Positions 7,754 to 15,843 of a stretch of DNA of 32,222 nucleotides are shown here, one piece after another (within the stretch, counting starts at the first letter, position 1; each line of letters opens with the position of its first letter). A program made the translations under genes and the position numbers. Under the pieces are notes generated by a model. It was not told the DNA's origin. It was given only the letters and a program-made list of their open reading frames with translations, and ran no database searches. This DNA comes from Prevotella sp. (GTDB lineage Bacteria; Bacteroidota; Bacteroidia; Bacteroidales; Bacteroidaceae): positions 1 to 32,222 of the forward strand of contig JALFCG010000094.1 of assembly GCA_022771265.1 (NCBI GenBank), written 5' to 3'.

Positions 7754-8497
7754 TTATTCCATCTTCAGCCCCGCAAGCAGATCCTCATTGAAATACTTAA
7801 TCCAAGATTCATACACATCCTGTGCCGACTGCATAGTACCCACGAGGAAGCCTGGTGTATGTTTGAACTCGGAGAGTCCTCGGTAGTAATACATCTTGTG
7901 CTCATTGTCTATGACGAAAGGCATAATGCTGTTGCGAAGGCATTCGCGGAAGAGGATGAGACGACCAACACGTCCATTGCCGTCCTGAAATGGATGAATG
8001 CTTTCGAACCGCCAGTGGTACTCTGCGAGTGTGTGGATGGTCGCGTCCTTCTGAGCATGATACCACTCTTGAAGAGACTTCATTTCCTTTGCAACATTAG
8101 AAGGCTTGCACGTCTCTTGTCCTCCGACCTCGTTTGCCAGTTTCTTGTAGTCGCCAACATTGAAATAGGACTTCTGCGCATCGGCAGTTCCGGTTTTGAG
8201 GATGCGGTGGAACTCCTTAATGATTCCTTCCGTCAATGGTTCCTCGATGGTGCGGAGTAGGTAGTCAAAGGCAACGAAATGATTGGTTGTCTCTATGATG
8301 TCATCCACAGGCACTGCTTCCTGATCTTTGAAGCCGATGGTACGGGTTTCAAAGATGTAGCGTGTCTGCTCCTCGGTCAGCTTGCTACCTTCAATTCGAT
8401 TAGAGTTGTAGGCGAGCTGCACCTGAGTCTTATGGTAGAGTCCTCCCTTACGATGTGCCTGTTGCTCATCAATGAGAAATGAGGTAAGTTTGTTCAT
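7754..8497 (-). CDS. Fic family protein (probable AMP-transferase)
   Basis: This 247-aa cytoplasmic protein has the complete Fic active-site motif HPFQDGNGRVGR at 168-179, including the catalytic His168 and the anion-hole Asn/Arg residues. Enzymes with this motif transfer AMP, or another nucleotide moiety, to hydroxyl side chains of target proteins. Residues 32-37 read SNRIEG, matching the (S/T)xxxE(G/N) inhibitory helix motif of class II Fic proteins, whose Glu (E36 here) blocks ATP binding until released. So it is probably autoinhibited by its own N-terminus, and no separate antitoxin gene is seen next to it. It has its own promoter and is followed on the same strand by the ATPase gene. Confidence 0.93.
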   Translation of the reverse strand: MNKLTSFLIDEQQAHRKGGLYHKTQVQLAYNSNRIEGSKLTEEQTRYIFETRTIGFKDQEAVPVDDIIETTNHFVAFDYLLRTIEEPLTEGIIKEFHRILKTGTADAQKSYFNVGDYKKLANEVGGQETCKPSNVAKEMKSLQEWYHAQKDATIHTLAEYHWRFESIHPFQDGNGRVGRLILFRECLRNSIMPFVIDNEHKMYYYRGLSEFKHTPGFLVGTMQSAQDVYESWIKYFNEDLLAGLKME

Positions 8498-8557
8498 TTG
8501 GTTTCGTTTAATTGTTCTTCTGGCATTCTCACCAGTTCTATATTATTTGTATGTGTG

Positions 8558-8586
8558 CAAAATTACTAAATTTTCATCTAAATCAA
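8558..8586 (-). promoter_or_regulatory. Promoter of the Fic gene
   Basis: On the minus strand TTG (8584-8586) is followed after 18 nt by TAATTTTG (8558-8565), fitting the Bacteroidetes -33/-7 pattern. The predicted transcript start lies about 50 nt before the start codon at 8497. Confidence 0.65.
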
Positions 8587-8847
8587 GATAAATATCCAAG
8601 AAATTATAGTTAAATTAGCATTTTTATTGCCAAATCAGAAAATTTAAGATATAATAATCTTATTATCGACATGCGCGATAACGCTGGTCAATGCACAAAA
8701 TGCGTCAGTGATTTCACCTGACCAAAACCTAAAGGTTGACATGACGTTGGAAAACGGAAAGCCGTTCCAAAGTGAAAGTGACGATAAAGCCTAATGGTGG
8801 TTTTGTCATAGTGATTTAAGATTCGAATAAAAGAGAAAACATAATGG

Positions 8848-8882
8848 AAGGTCAGACGCGGAACGCTTTCCGCACTGACCTT
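8848..8882 (-). terminator. Hairpin terminator after the fimbrillin-like gene
   Basis: AAGGTCAG (8848-8855) pairs with CTGACCTT (8875-8882), and inside it GCGGAA (8858-8863) pairs with TTCCGC (8868-8873) around a 4-nt loop. Read on the minus strand the hairpin follows the fimbrillin-like stop by about 50 nt and is followed by a T-rich run (ATGTTTTCTCTTTT). Confidence 0.6.
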
Positions 8883-8931
8883 CACATAGGTGTATCCTAA
8901 TGAATACTGTCAATTATTGATTTCCAAATAA

Positions 8932-9507
8932 TTACCATATACCTCCTGTTGCATCATTACTTGTACCAGTCTCCGAGTTTGTGATATTCACATTTGACAT
9001 ATATATCCTGTCTCTTTCAAGAGTCACAGTAACGGTAGTTACCTTACCTTCCTCAAACACCACTTTCTGACTTGATTTGCAATAATATTTTCTTGTTCCA
9101 ATAGTAATTGTCAAGAAGCAGCGATTGGCTGGTATTTCGTAAGGAACCACAATAGCACTGTTTCCGTCGGCATTGTATTTGCCTAAGTTAATAACTTCTT
9201 CTGTGGTATTTTCTTTTGGTGTAAGAGTCATAGAGAATTCTTCGTCAGGTTTTGAAGCATCAAGACCGGTGTAGGCTACATCAACTGCAATTGGATAATA
9301 AGTATCCCAATCATAATTCCATCCATATTCAATCGTTGTATTATCGAGCTCATCTGAAGAGATATTATCAGCATTTAGCTTTACTACCAGTTTTGCAAGT
9401 TTGTGCTCAAATGTTAGTGGAATTGTTCCATCTACAGAATGATAGTTAAAATTAGTAGCAATCATCAGGTCACTTTTTCTATACCCAGCGTATAAACGCT
9501 TTTCCAT
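8932..9507 (-). pseudogene. Truncated fimbrillin-like (Mfa-type) protein
   Basis: The 191-aa reading frame from ATG 9507 contains SDLMIATNFNYHS and IPLTFEHKLAKLVVKLNAD, the segment typical of the fimbrillin/Mfa-like family of Bacteroidetes surface pilins and anchors, and it ends with a normal-looking C-terminal strand region. Full proteins of this kind are about 300 aa or more with an N-terminal lipoprotein signal peptide and another beta-sandwich. Both are missing here, and nothing recognisable as them lies upstream. A promoter-like TACTTTTG sits 89 nt before this ATG, so an internal deletion that fused the promoter region to the 3' part of the gene is likely. Without a signal peptide the product would not reach the surface. 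Confidence 0.6.
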
Positions 9508-9595
9508 AAATAGAGACAAGTGCGGAGCTAAATGCCATTGGCTCAGCAGCTCAATCGAGTTGAGACTACTTGCAGATGTCGGGGGCAAAAGTAAT

Positions 9596-9603
9596 ATAAT
9601 TGA
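9596..9603 (-). promoter_or_regulatory. -7 box upstream of the truncated fimbrillin-like gene
   Basis: Minus strand TACTTTTG matches TAnnTTTG, with TTGG 16 nt upstream (spacing slightly short). It may be the original promoter of the gene before truncation. Confidence 0.45.
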
Positions 9604-9692
9604 AACCACCAAATTTTTCGATGACTTTTTTTATTCCATTTTCATTTTTTTCTTCCACCACCTATTTTAATAATAATAGTGGGGACAGTGAC

Positions 9693-9748
9693 ATCGACTT
9701 TTCGATAATGCCAAATCGACTTGTCGATGTTGAGAAATCGACTTGTCG
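9693..9748. repeat. Three ATCGACTTnTCG repeats with 22-bp period
   Basis: ATCGACTTTTCGAT (9693-9706), ATCGACTTGTCGAT (9715-9728) and ATCGACTTGTCG (9737-9748) begin exactly 22 bp apart. Each unit is itself nearly palindromic. They lie about 130 bp upstream of the glycosidase operon promoter and may be binding sites spaced by about two helical turns. No regulator is identified. Confidence 0.55.
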
Positions 9749-9847
9749 TTAAGGAGATATCCGACATACAAAGAAGGGATGGAGACTGCAATTTTTGACA
9801 AACGTCTTGTTATTTTGAGATGATGGGAAAAAAACGGGGAAAAATGC

Positions 9848-9878
9848 TTTTGGATGTCGGAAAAAACATGTATATTTG
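9848..9878 (+). promoter_or_regulatory. Promoter of the glycosidase operon
   Basis: TTTTG (9848-9852), an 18-nt spacer and TATATTTG (9871-9878) fit the Bacteroidetes consensus well. The -7 box ends only 6 nt before the ATG at 9885, so the transcript would have almost no 5' leader. Confidence 0.7.
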
Positions 9879-9884
9879 CAGCCT

Positions 9885-12035
9885 ATGAACAGACAAATCA
9901 AAATTATGACAGCATGGGCAACAGGTTGCCTGATGCTCGCAACAAACAGCTGGGGAAGAACATTTCCAGAGAATAACCAAACGGTGACTGACAGGATTGA
10001 CAGGCACGCAGTGGTGACAAGACACAACCCGCACGTCACAAAGATTGAACCCTTGTCGTCGCTGACCGTGGGTAACGGGCAGTTTGCGTTCACCGTCGAT
10101 GCGACAGGCCTGCAGACCTTCCCTGAAGCCTATTCGAAAGGTGTGCCTCTTGGTACGATGAGCGAATGGGGATGGCACTCGTTTCCAAACACCAAGGGCT
10201 TCACGCCAGCCGACGCCCTTGCCAACCATGATTTCCACAGGGGTCATGACGAACTGTATTCGCTGCAACTGAAACAACCCGAAAGGGCGAAGGCCGCTGT
10301 CGAATACCTTCGTGCCAATCCCCACCGCCTACATCTCGGCACCATTGGTCTTAACCTTGGCGACACGGCTTTGGTAAGCGACGTTGACCAGAAGCTCGAC
10401 ATGTGGACAGGCGTGATTGACAGCCGATTTAAGTACGACGGTGCCGACTACCGCGTGGAGACCACCTGTTCGCCCGACGCTGACCGCATAGCCTCGACGA
10501 TTAGTTCCACTGGAAAAATAGGAGTGTTGTTCCGTTTCCCTTATCCTACCGGAGCACACAGTGACGACGCATGCCGGTGGGACGCTGACGGCAGTCACCG
10601 CACAAGCCTGACCGTGGGCAAGCGTTCGGCGGTGATAAAGCGTGAACTTGACAAAACGGTATATTATGTCATGGTCACATGGAAGGGAGACGCGACGATA
10701 AGCAAGAAAGGAGACCACTGCATAGAGCTGTCAACAAACCGCCATCTGCTGTCGTTCACCGCAACCTTCAGTGCGACACTTCCCGCAAAGGCTGACATGA
10801 CCGCCGACTACTTCTCGGTAAGGAAAGCGGCAGCCGACAGCTGGCAACGCTACTGGAGCAGCGGGGGAATGGTTGATTTCGGCAACGTGAATGACCCAAG
10901 GGCGAAAGAGCTTGAACGAAGGGTGATACTGAGCCAATACCTGATGAAGGCACAGGAGGCAGGGAGCATTCCGCCGCAGGAGACAGGACTGACCTACAAC
11001 TCCTGGTTTGGGAAGTTCCACCTCGAAATGACATGGTGGCACCTCGTACACTATGGACTCTGGAACCGCCCCGCACTGCTTGACCGGCAACTGTCGTGGT
11101 ATCTCTCGGCAGAAGACAAGGCGCGGGAGATTGCACGTCGCCAGGGTTTCAAGGGCGTGAGATGGATGAAGATGACCGACCCTTCGGCAGAGGAAGCGCC
11201 GTCGAATGTTGGTTCGTTCCTCATCTGGCAGCAGCCACACCTTATATATTTGGCAGAGCTGCTCTACCGTGCCGCTGCAAACGACGACGAACGCCGGACG
11301 CTGCTTGGGAAGTACGGGAAGGCTGTGGAGGAAACGGCTGCTTTCATGACCGATTTCGCCGAGTATGACAAAGCTCACGACCGCTACATTCTCCGTGGCT
11401 GCATACCGGCGCAAGAGACGCTCAATGCCGACTCAACGGTTAATCCGCCGTTTGAACTGTCCTACTGGCTGACCACTCTAAGCATGGCGCAACAGTGGCG
11501 TGAAAGAAGCGGGCTAAAGGCATTGCCTGAAACGGAAGCCGTAGCGTCGAAGCTCTCGCGCCTTGCCTTCAATAGCGACAGTCTGTACCTTGCTGCAGAA
11601 AGTGCTACCGACACCTATACTAACATCAGAATGACAAGTGACCATCCCGCCTTGCTTGGAGCAGTAGGCATGATGCCCGAAAGCCGCTTGACCGACCGCC
11701 GCGTTATGGAGCATACGTTACGATGGATATGGGACAACTGGAACTGGGACAAGACCTGGGGCTGGGACTATCCGATGGTTGCCATGACGTGTGCGAGGCT
11801 GAACCAGCCGGAAATGGCTGTCGATGCCTTGCTGATGGACAAGCGCACTAACACCTATCTCGTCAACGGTCACAACTACCAGGACCAGCGTCTTCGCCTT
11901 TACATGCCCGGCAACGGCGGACTGTTGACAGCAGTGGCAATGATGTGTGCCGGATGGGACGGCTGCGCAACACCAACACCTGGATTCCCAAAAGAATGGG
12001 ACGTGAAATGGGAGGGACTGTTGCCAATGCCGTGA
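9885..12035 (+). CDS. Secreted six-hairpin glycosidase-like protein
   Basis: This 716-aa protein has an N-terminal signal-peptide-like segment (MNRQIKIM, then a hydrophobic stretch to about residue 24), so it is probably exported. The N-terminal half is beta-rich and includes LTVGNGQFAFTVDATGLQTF. The C-terminal half resembles (alpha/alpha)6-barrel glycosidases of the GH65/GH95 type, with YNSWFGKFHLEMTWWH (about 371-386), WNWDKTWGWDYPM, GHNYQ and YMPGNGGLLTAVAMM. The exact GH family and substrate are not certain. The ATG at 9885 was chosen because it gives the positively charged signal peptide. The next ATG (9906) loses the charge, and a TTG at 9876 lies inside the promoter. The DUF4450 gene follows after 54 nt, so the two are probably co-transcribed for glycan breakdown. 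Confidence 0.8.
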   Translation: MNRQIKIMTAWATGCLMLATNSWGRTFPENNQTVTDRIDRHAVVTRHNPHVTKIEPLSSLTVGNGQFAFTVDATGLQTFPEAYSKGVPLGTMSEWGWHSFPNTKGFTPADALANHDFHRGHDELYSLQLKQPERAKAAVEYLRANPHRLHLGTIGLNLGDTALVSDVDQKLDMWTGVIDSRFKYDGADYRVETTCSPDADRIASTISSTGKIGVLFRFPYPTGAHSDDACRWDADGSHRTSLTVGKRSAVIKRELDKTVYYVMVTWKGDATISKKGDHCIELSTNRHLLSFTATFSATLPAKADMTADYFSVRKAAADSWQRYWSSGGMVDFGNVNDPRAKELERRVILSQYLMKAQEAGSIPPQETGLTYNSWFGKFHLEMTWWHLVHYGLWNRPALLDRQLSWYLSAEDKAREIARRQGFKGVRWMKMTDPSAEEAPSNVGSFLIWQQPHLIYLAELLYRAAANDDERRTLLGKYGKAVEETAAFMTDFAEYDKAHDRYILRGCIPAQETLNADSTVNPPFELSYWLTTLSMAQQWRERSGLKALPETEAVASKLSRLAFNSDSLYLAAESATDTYTNIRMTSDHPALLGAVGMMPESRLTDRRVMEHTLRWIWDNWNWDKTWGWDYPMVAMTCARLNQPEMAVDALLMDKRTNTYLVNGHNYQDQRLRLYMPGNGGLLTAVAMMCAGWDGCATPTPGFPKEWDVKWEGLLPMP

Positions 12036-12043
12036 CGTTAAGC

Positions 12044-12109
12044 AATAATTGATATGAAACTACATCTTTTAATTTAAATAATAATTGATATGAAACGACA
12101 TCTTTTAAT
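12044..12109 (+). repeat. Duplicated translation start (30-bp repeat, 36-bp offset)
   Basis: AATAATTGATATGAAACTAC plus the next 10 nt at 12044-12073 recurs at 12080-12109 with one mismatch, offset by 36 bp. Copy 1 carries ATG (12054) but reaches TAA at 12075-12077 after seven codons (MKLHLLI). Copy 2 carries the real start of the DUF4450 gene (MKRHLLI). Confidence 0.85.
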
Positions 12110-15100
12110 AGTAGCATTGCTGATGGCTACGACAATCATCAGCGCCGAAAGCAAGAAGCCGCGAAAGTATAACTACCGCCCTGAAGGCAGGGAGATAGTG
12201 TGCAATAACGGTGACAACCGTTACACGCGCGCCTTGTACGGCACCCACGGACCTTTCCGCCTTGAGACATCCGACCGCCCCATATTCGCCACATACAAGG
12301 AAGGGGAATGCCGGAACATACGGTTATATGCGATTGTAGGCAAGCGGAGAGTGGCGCTTGACTCAGTGCTGTTTGACTGCGAGGCAAGATATCTTGGCGG
12401 ACGACGTACCTACAGCCTAAAACACGACGGCATAAGAATAGAAATATGTGCTATGGCATCCTTTACACGTGACGAGGACGCCGTATGGCGATTCGCCACA
12501 AGTGGAGGGAAGATTTCCCTTGAGGCTGTGATGACCAACTCGCGAAGCAGCAAGTTCCAGCGTAACGGTGACCTTGGAGTTGACGACATCATGAAGTTTG
12601 AGCCGAAGAAGGGAGCCACACCAGTGGCAAAGGTCACTTGGGACGGGCGAGGGGAGACCTTCCTGCTGATGGAAAACAACAGCACTCTCCTTGCGGCACC
12701 GCAACGCGGCAACCGACACAAAGAACTGAAACAACGTTTCGACAGGGAAGAGAGGATGCGCGGAGAAATAATGTCGAGAGTGGAAATAAACACTCCCGAC
12801 CCGCTGTTCAACACCTTGGGACCGACACTGATGGCTGCTGCCGACGGATTGTGGGACGGCGAGACGTGGCAACATGGCTGCATAGGATGGAAAATGCCAT
12901 TGCCTGGATGGAGAGGATGCTACGTGGGGGATGCGGTAGGATGGAGCGAACGGTCGCACCGCCATTTCCAGGCTTACGCAAGAAGCCAGGTGAGGGACGT
13001 GCCTGCCGTGGCTGCACATCCTTGCCAGGACTCAACGCAAAACATGGCAAGGGCTGAAAAACGATGGGGAACGCCAATGTACAGCAATGGCTACATATGC
13101 CGTTATCCCGACCGTCGTGACATCATGCACCACTACGACATGAACCTCAACTATATCGACGGACTGCTTCACCACCTTTCCTACGACGCTTCGCTAACGA
13201 AGCTGCGTGAGTTCTGGCCAGTACTGAAGCTGCATCTTGAATGGGAAAAGCGAAACTTCGACCCCGACGGCGACAACCTCTACGATGCCTATTGCTGCAT
13301 CTGGGCTTCCGACGCTCTCTACTACAACGGCGGAGCCGTGACCCATTCGTCGGCCTACAACTACCGCGCCAATGCCCTTGCGGCTCGCATTGCGGAACTG
13401 CTGGGCGAAGACCCGAAGCCTTACCGGGAGGAAGCCGAAGCCATACTGAAGGCGATGGACGAGAGACTATGGATGGACGACCGCGGCCATTGGGCGGAAT
13501 ACCAGGACCTCATGGGGCTTAAACGCCTTCATCCGAGCGCGGCACTGTGGACCATCTACACTCCCATCGACTGCGGAGCCTGCACGCCACAGCAGGCTTT
13601 CAGGGCGACGGAATATGTTGACAATTTCATCCCACATATCCCAGTAAGCATCGAAGGCGAACAGTCCATTGGCTACACGCTTTCCACTACCGACTGGATG
13701 CCATATGCATGGAGCACCAACAACGTGGCTCACGAGGAAGTGGCAAACATGGCTCTCGCCTACTTTCAGGCAGGACGAAACGACGAGGGCTTCCGACTGC
13801 TGAAGAGCGACCTTACCGACGAGATGCTGCTCGGCAAGTCGCCTGGCAACTTCGGGCAAATAAGCTACTACGACCGTGAGCGCAAAGAAGCATACCGTGA
13901 CTTCGGCGACAATATAGGCATCACGGCAAGAGCCATTGTCAACGGGTTGTTTGGCATCACTCCCGATGCCCTCCATGGCAAGTGTGTCATCAAGCCCGCT
14001 TTCCCCGACGGGTGGAAGGAGACAAGCATACGTACACCTTATCTCAGCTATACGTTCAGCCGACAGGGAAACAAGGACATCTACCGCATAGAGCAACATT
14101 TCCCGCAGCCTCTTAGGATTGTCGTGCGTACCGTCTATGGACAGGGAGAGACGCTTGAGACAGAAGGTTCGTCAGACACGCTGCAGACCATAGTGGTTGA
14201 CCGTAGCCTTCTGCCTGAGGAAAAGCCGCGGGTCGTTGCCAAGGCAAAGCGTGAAGATGTCAGTACGAAAGACTATATAGTGAAGATGGGACTTGACGAC
14301 ATCACTCCTTCAGCCACCTCACGACACGAACACCTCGACCTCAGTGGACAGTATAACGCCAGTGTCAACGATATTTTCCGCAACCAATATCTCTCTCCAC
14401 GACCTCCATACACCACACTGCAGATTCCTACGCAAGGCATAAGCGAATGGTGTCATCCCAAGGCAACGGCAGAGATTGACGACACAGGACTGCGACAGGC
14501 GATAAACACTACGGGCGACAGCCGTAGCGGACTTTTCGACACAGGTCATGGTGTTTCTTTCCTGCTTCCACGCGAAGGAAGTAACGTGGCGTTCAGCTCC
14601 CTTTGGGACAATTATCCCGACAGCGTCGCCATTCCAGTGAACGCAGTGGAATGTGATGCCGCCTATCTGCTCATGGCGGGTTCAACCAACCAGATGCAGA
14701 GCCGAATAGACAATGGAATGGTAATTGCCTGCTACTCCGATGGGACAAGCGACACCCTTCGCCTGCACAATCCCGTCAACTGGCCTCCGATACAGGAAGA
14801 ATACGTGTTCGACGACCATGCCTTCTGGTCATGTCCTGTCATGCCCCTTCGTGTACGTTTCGACAATGGAAGGGTAGGGCGTCATATCAACTCGCCAGAT
14901 CTTCTTCCTGCATCACTTCCAGCTGCGAAGGAAGGAGAGCAGCCTTTAGGCAGCGACAATCCTCACGTCATCCATCATGGAGCGGCAGTGATATTGAAGA
15001 TGGCGTTGAACCCGTTGAAGCGCGTAACCACTTTCCGTCTTGTCACACTATCAAACGACGTGGTGGTCGGAATAATGGGAATAACGATGGAAAAGACAGA

Positions 15101-15116
15101 AAAAGGTGTGAGATAA
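12090..15116 (+). CDS. Secreted DUF4450 family protein, glycosidase-like
   Basis: This 1008-aa protein has a clear signal peptide (MKRHLLIVALLMATTIISAE). After it comes a region of about 200 residues that I recognise as DUF4450-like (YNYRPEGREIVCNNG, RALYGTHGPFRLE). The middle (about 250-640) looks like an (alpha/alpha)6 glycosidase barrel with GWKMPLPGWRGCYVGDA, WEKRNFDPDGDNLYDAYCC, STTDWMPYAWSTNN and EEVANMALAYFQAG. The C-terminus is beta-rich. The function is probably breakdown of a complex glycan in the periplasm or at the cell surface, but the substrate is unknown. It is the second gene of the operon, its start region is duplicated, and its stop codon lies in the loop of a terminator shared with the T6SS operon. 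Confidence 0.82.
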   Translation: MKRHLLIVALLMATTIISAESKKPRKYNYRPEGREIVCNNGDNRYTRALYGTHGPFRLETSDRPIFATYKEGECRNIRLYAIVGKRRVALDSVLFDCEARYLGGRRTYSLKHDGIRIEICAMASFTRDEDAVWRFATSGGKISLEAVMTNSRSSKFQRNGDLGVDDIMKFEPKKGATPVAKVTWDGRGETFLLMENNSTLLAAPQRGNRHKELKQRFDREERMRGEIMSRVEINTPDPLFNTLGPTLMAAADGLWDGETWQHGCIGWKMPLPGWRGCYVGDAVGWSERSHRHFQAYARSQVRDVPAVAAHPCQDSTQNMARAEKRWGTPMYSNGYICRYPDRRDIMHHYDMNLNYIDGLLHHLSYDASLTKLREFWPVLKLHLEWEKRNFDPDGDNLYDAYCCIWASDALYYNGGAVTHSSAYNYRANALAARIAELLGEDPKPYREEAEAILKAMDERLWMDDRGHWAEYQDLMGLKRLHPSAALWTIYTPIDCGACTPQQAFRATEYVDNFIPHIPVSIEGEQSIGYTLSTTDWMPYAWSTNNVAHEEVANMALAYFQAGRNDEGFRLLKSDLTDEMLLGKSPGNFGQISYYDRERKEAYRDFGDNIGITARAIVNGLFGITPDALHGKCVIKPAFPDGWKETSIRTPYLSYTFSRQGNKDIYRIEQHFPQPLRIVVRTVYGQGETLETEGSSDTLQTIVVDRSLLPEEKPRVVAKAKREDVSTKDYIVKMGLDDITPSATSRHEHLDLSGQYNASVNDIFRNQYLSPRPPYTTLQIPTQGISEWCHPKATAEIDDTGLRQAINTTGDSRSGLFDTGHGVSFLLPREGSNVAFSSLWDNYPDSVAIPVNAVECDAAYLLMAGSTNQMQSRIDNGMVIACYSDGTSDTLRLHNPVNWPPIQEEYVFDDHAFWSCPVMPLRVRFDNGRVGRHINSPDLLPASLPAAKEGEQPLGSDNPHVIHHGAAVILKMALNPLKRVTTFRLVTLSNDVVVGIMGITMEKTEKGVR

Positions 15117-15127
15117 CTCACACCTTT
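15102..15127. terminator. Bidirectional terminator shared by convergent genes
   Basis: AAAGGTGTGAG (15102-15112) and CTCACACCTTT (15117-15127) form a perfect 11-bp stem with a 4-nt loop. The plus strand continues with TATTGTTG, and the minus strand continues with a T-rich run (CTGTCTTTTCC). The DUF4450 stop codon (15114-15116) and the T6SS-side stop codon (15118-15120) both lie inside the hairpin. Confidence 0.85.
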
Positions 15128-15813
15128 ATTGTTGAACCAATCTTGTTGCCTTTGTCATCGCGGTTGACACCTTCTTCCTTGGTCTTCTCATACAGATAGC
15201 GCTGATAGGCGTTCTCAATTTCCTCTTTCTTCTTATCGGTCATCTGACGGCGCATCTCGTCGTAGTGGCTCATCAACTTGTCCATGGTGGAGGTCGCCTC
15301 GTCAATGGCAGCTGGCGGTTCGCCTATGCAAACCTTTGTCAGTTCGGCAGAATATTTCACCTTCATCTCTCCATGGCGCATCTTGCACCTGTTGTCGAGC
15401 ATGTCAACAGCCGAAAGCAGGAAGTCGCGGCGTTCTTTCGTCACCTTAGGCATGGTGAGGCGAACGAACTTCAGCTGCGGGCTGTCGTCGCCCGGTTCAG
15501 CATCCTCGTCGGTTTCAACAGAAACGTGAAACTCAGGATGGGCCTTCATCATTCCGGTGATGAGCAGGGTGATGAACGCTGGTTCAATAGGGTAGAGGTC
15601 AATCTTGTCGTCGTCGCCTTCCTTGTCATGTACAACAATTCTGGCCATTTCCTCCATCTTGTACTTCTTTTCCTCTATTCTCTCCTCGAAACTGAGAAGT
15701 GACGAGGGGTCAGCCTTTACGCATAGTTGCGCATAGCCGTATGACATTTCGGTGATATAGCCCAGGAGTCGTTCCTGAGTGCTAATCAGTACGCTTGATA
15801 TCTTTACTTTCAT
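15118..15813 (-). CDS. T6SS spike-cassette helical protein, copy 1
   Basis: This 231-aa protein of unknown function has no signal peptide or membrane segment and is charged and predicted mainly helical. It is a paralogue of the 233-aa protein at 28002-28703. They share MSYGYAQLCVKADPSSLL near residues 23-40, LTMPKVTKERRD (LTMPEVNDDRRD in the other), and a C-terminal helix rich in Lys/Glu (MRRQMTDKKKEEIENAYQR). Each copy is the last gene of a vgrG cassette, 30 nt after the beta-repeat protein here. Position suggests an adaptor, chaperone or structural partner of the spike, but that is inference. It is the last gene of the minus-strand T6SS operon. Confidence 0.75.
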   Translation of the reverse strand: MKVKISSVLISTQERLLGYITEMSYGYAQLCVKADPSSLLSFEERIEEKKYKMEEMARIVVHDKEGDDDKIDLYPIEPAFITLLITGMMKAHPEFHVSVETDEDAEPGDDSPQLKFVRLTMPKVTKERRDFLLSAVDMLDNRCKMRHGEMKVKYSAELTKVCIGEPPAAIDEATSTMDKLMSHYDEMRRQMTDKKKEEIENAYQRYLYEKTKEEGVNRDDKGNKIGSTIKV

Positions 15814-15843
15814 CTGTTGTTCCTTTCTTTATTGTTTTCCACC

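Larger units (their letters stand above)
8498..8931. other. 434-nt gap with decayed sequence and hairpins
   Basis: The Fic-proximal part (8498-8600) holds the Fic promoter. The section 8670-8815 contains a hairpin (TTGGAA arms at 8747-8752 and 8765-8770). On the plus strand it has short coding-like fragments (TLENGKPF in one frame, KVKVTIKPNGGF in another) that look like a frameshifted remnant of a gene I cannot identify. The fimbrillin-side terminator is at 8848-8882. No intact gene is visible. Confidence 0.4.

Noticed and set aside
7574..8497. Fic and ATPase as a toxin-antitoxin pair
   Set aside because: The Fic protein carries its own inhibitory motif, the genes have separate promoters with a 179-nt gap, and the ATPase is not an antitoxin type.
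9508..9612. An upstream extension of the fimbrillin-like frame
   Set aside because: It needs a non-ATG start upstream of the -7 box, and the residues do not resemble the family's N-terminus.
9876..9887. TTG start for the glycosidase gene
   Set aside because: The codon lies inside the -7 promoter box. ATG 9885 gives a proper signal peptide.
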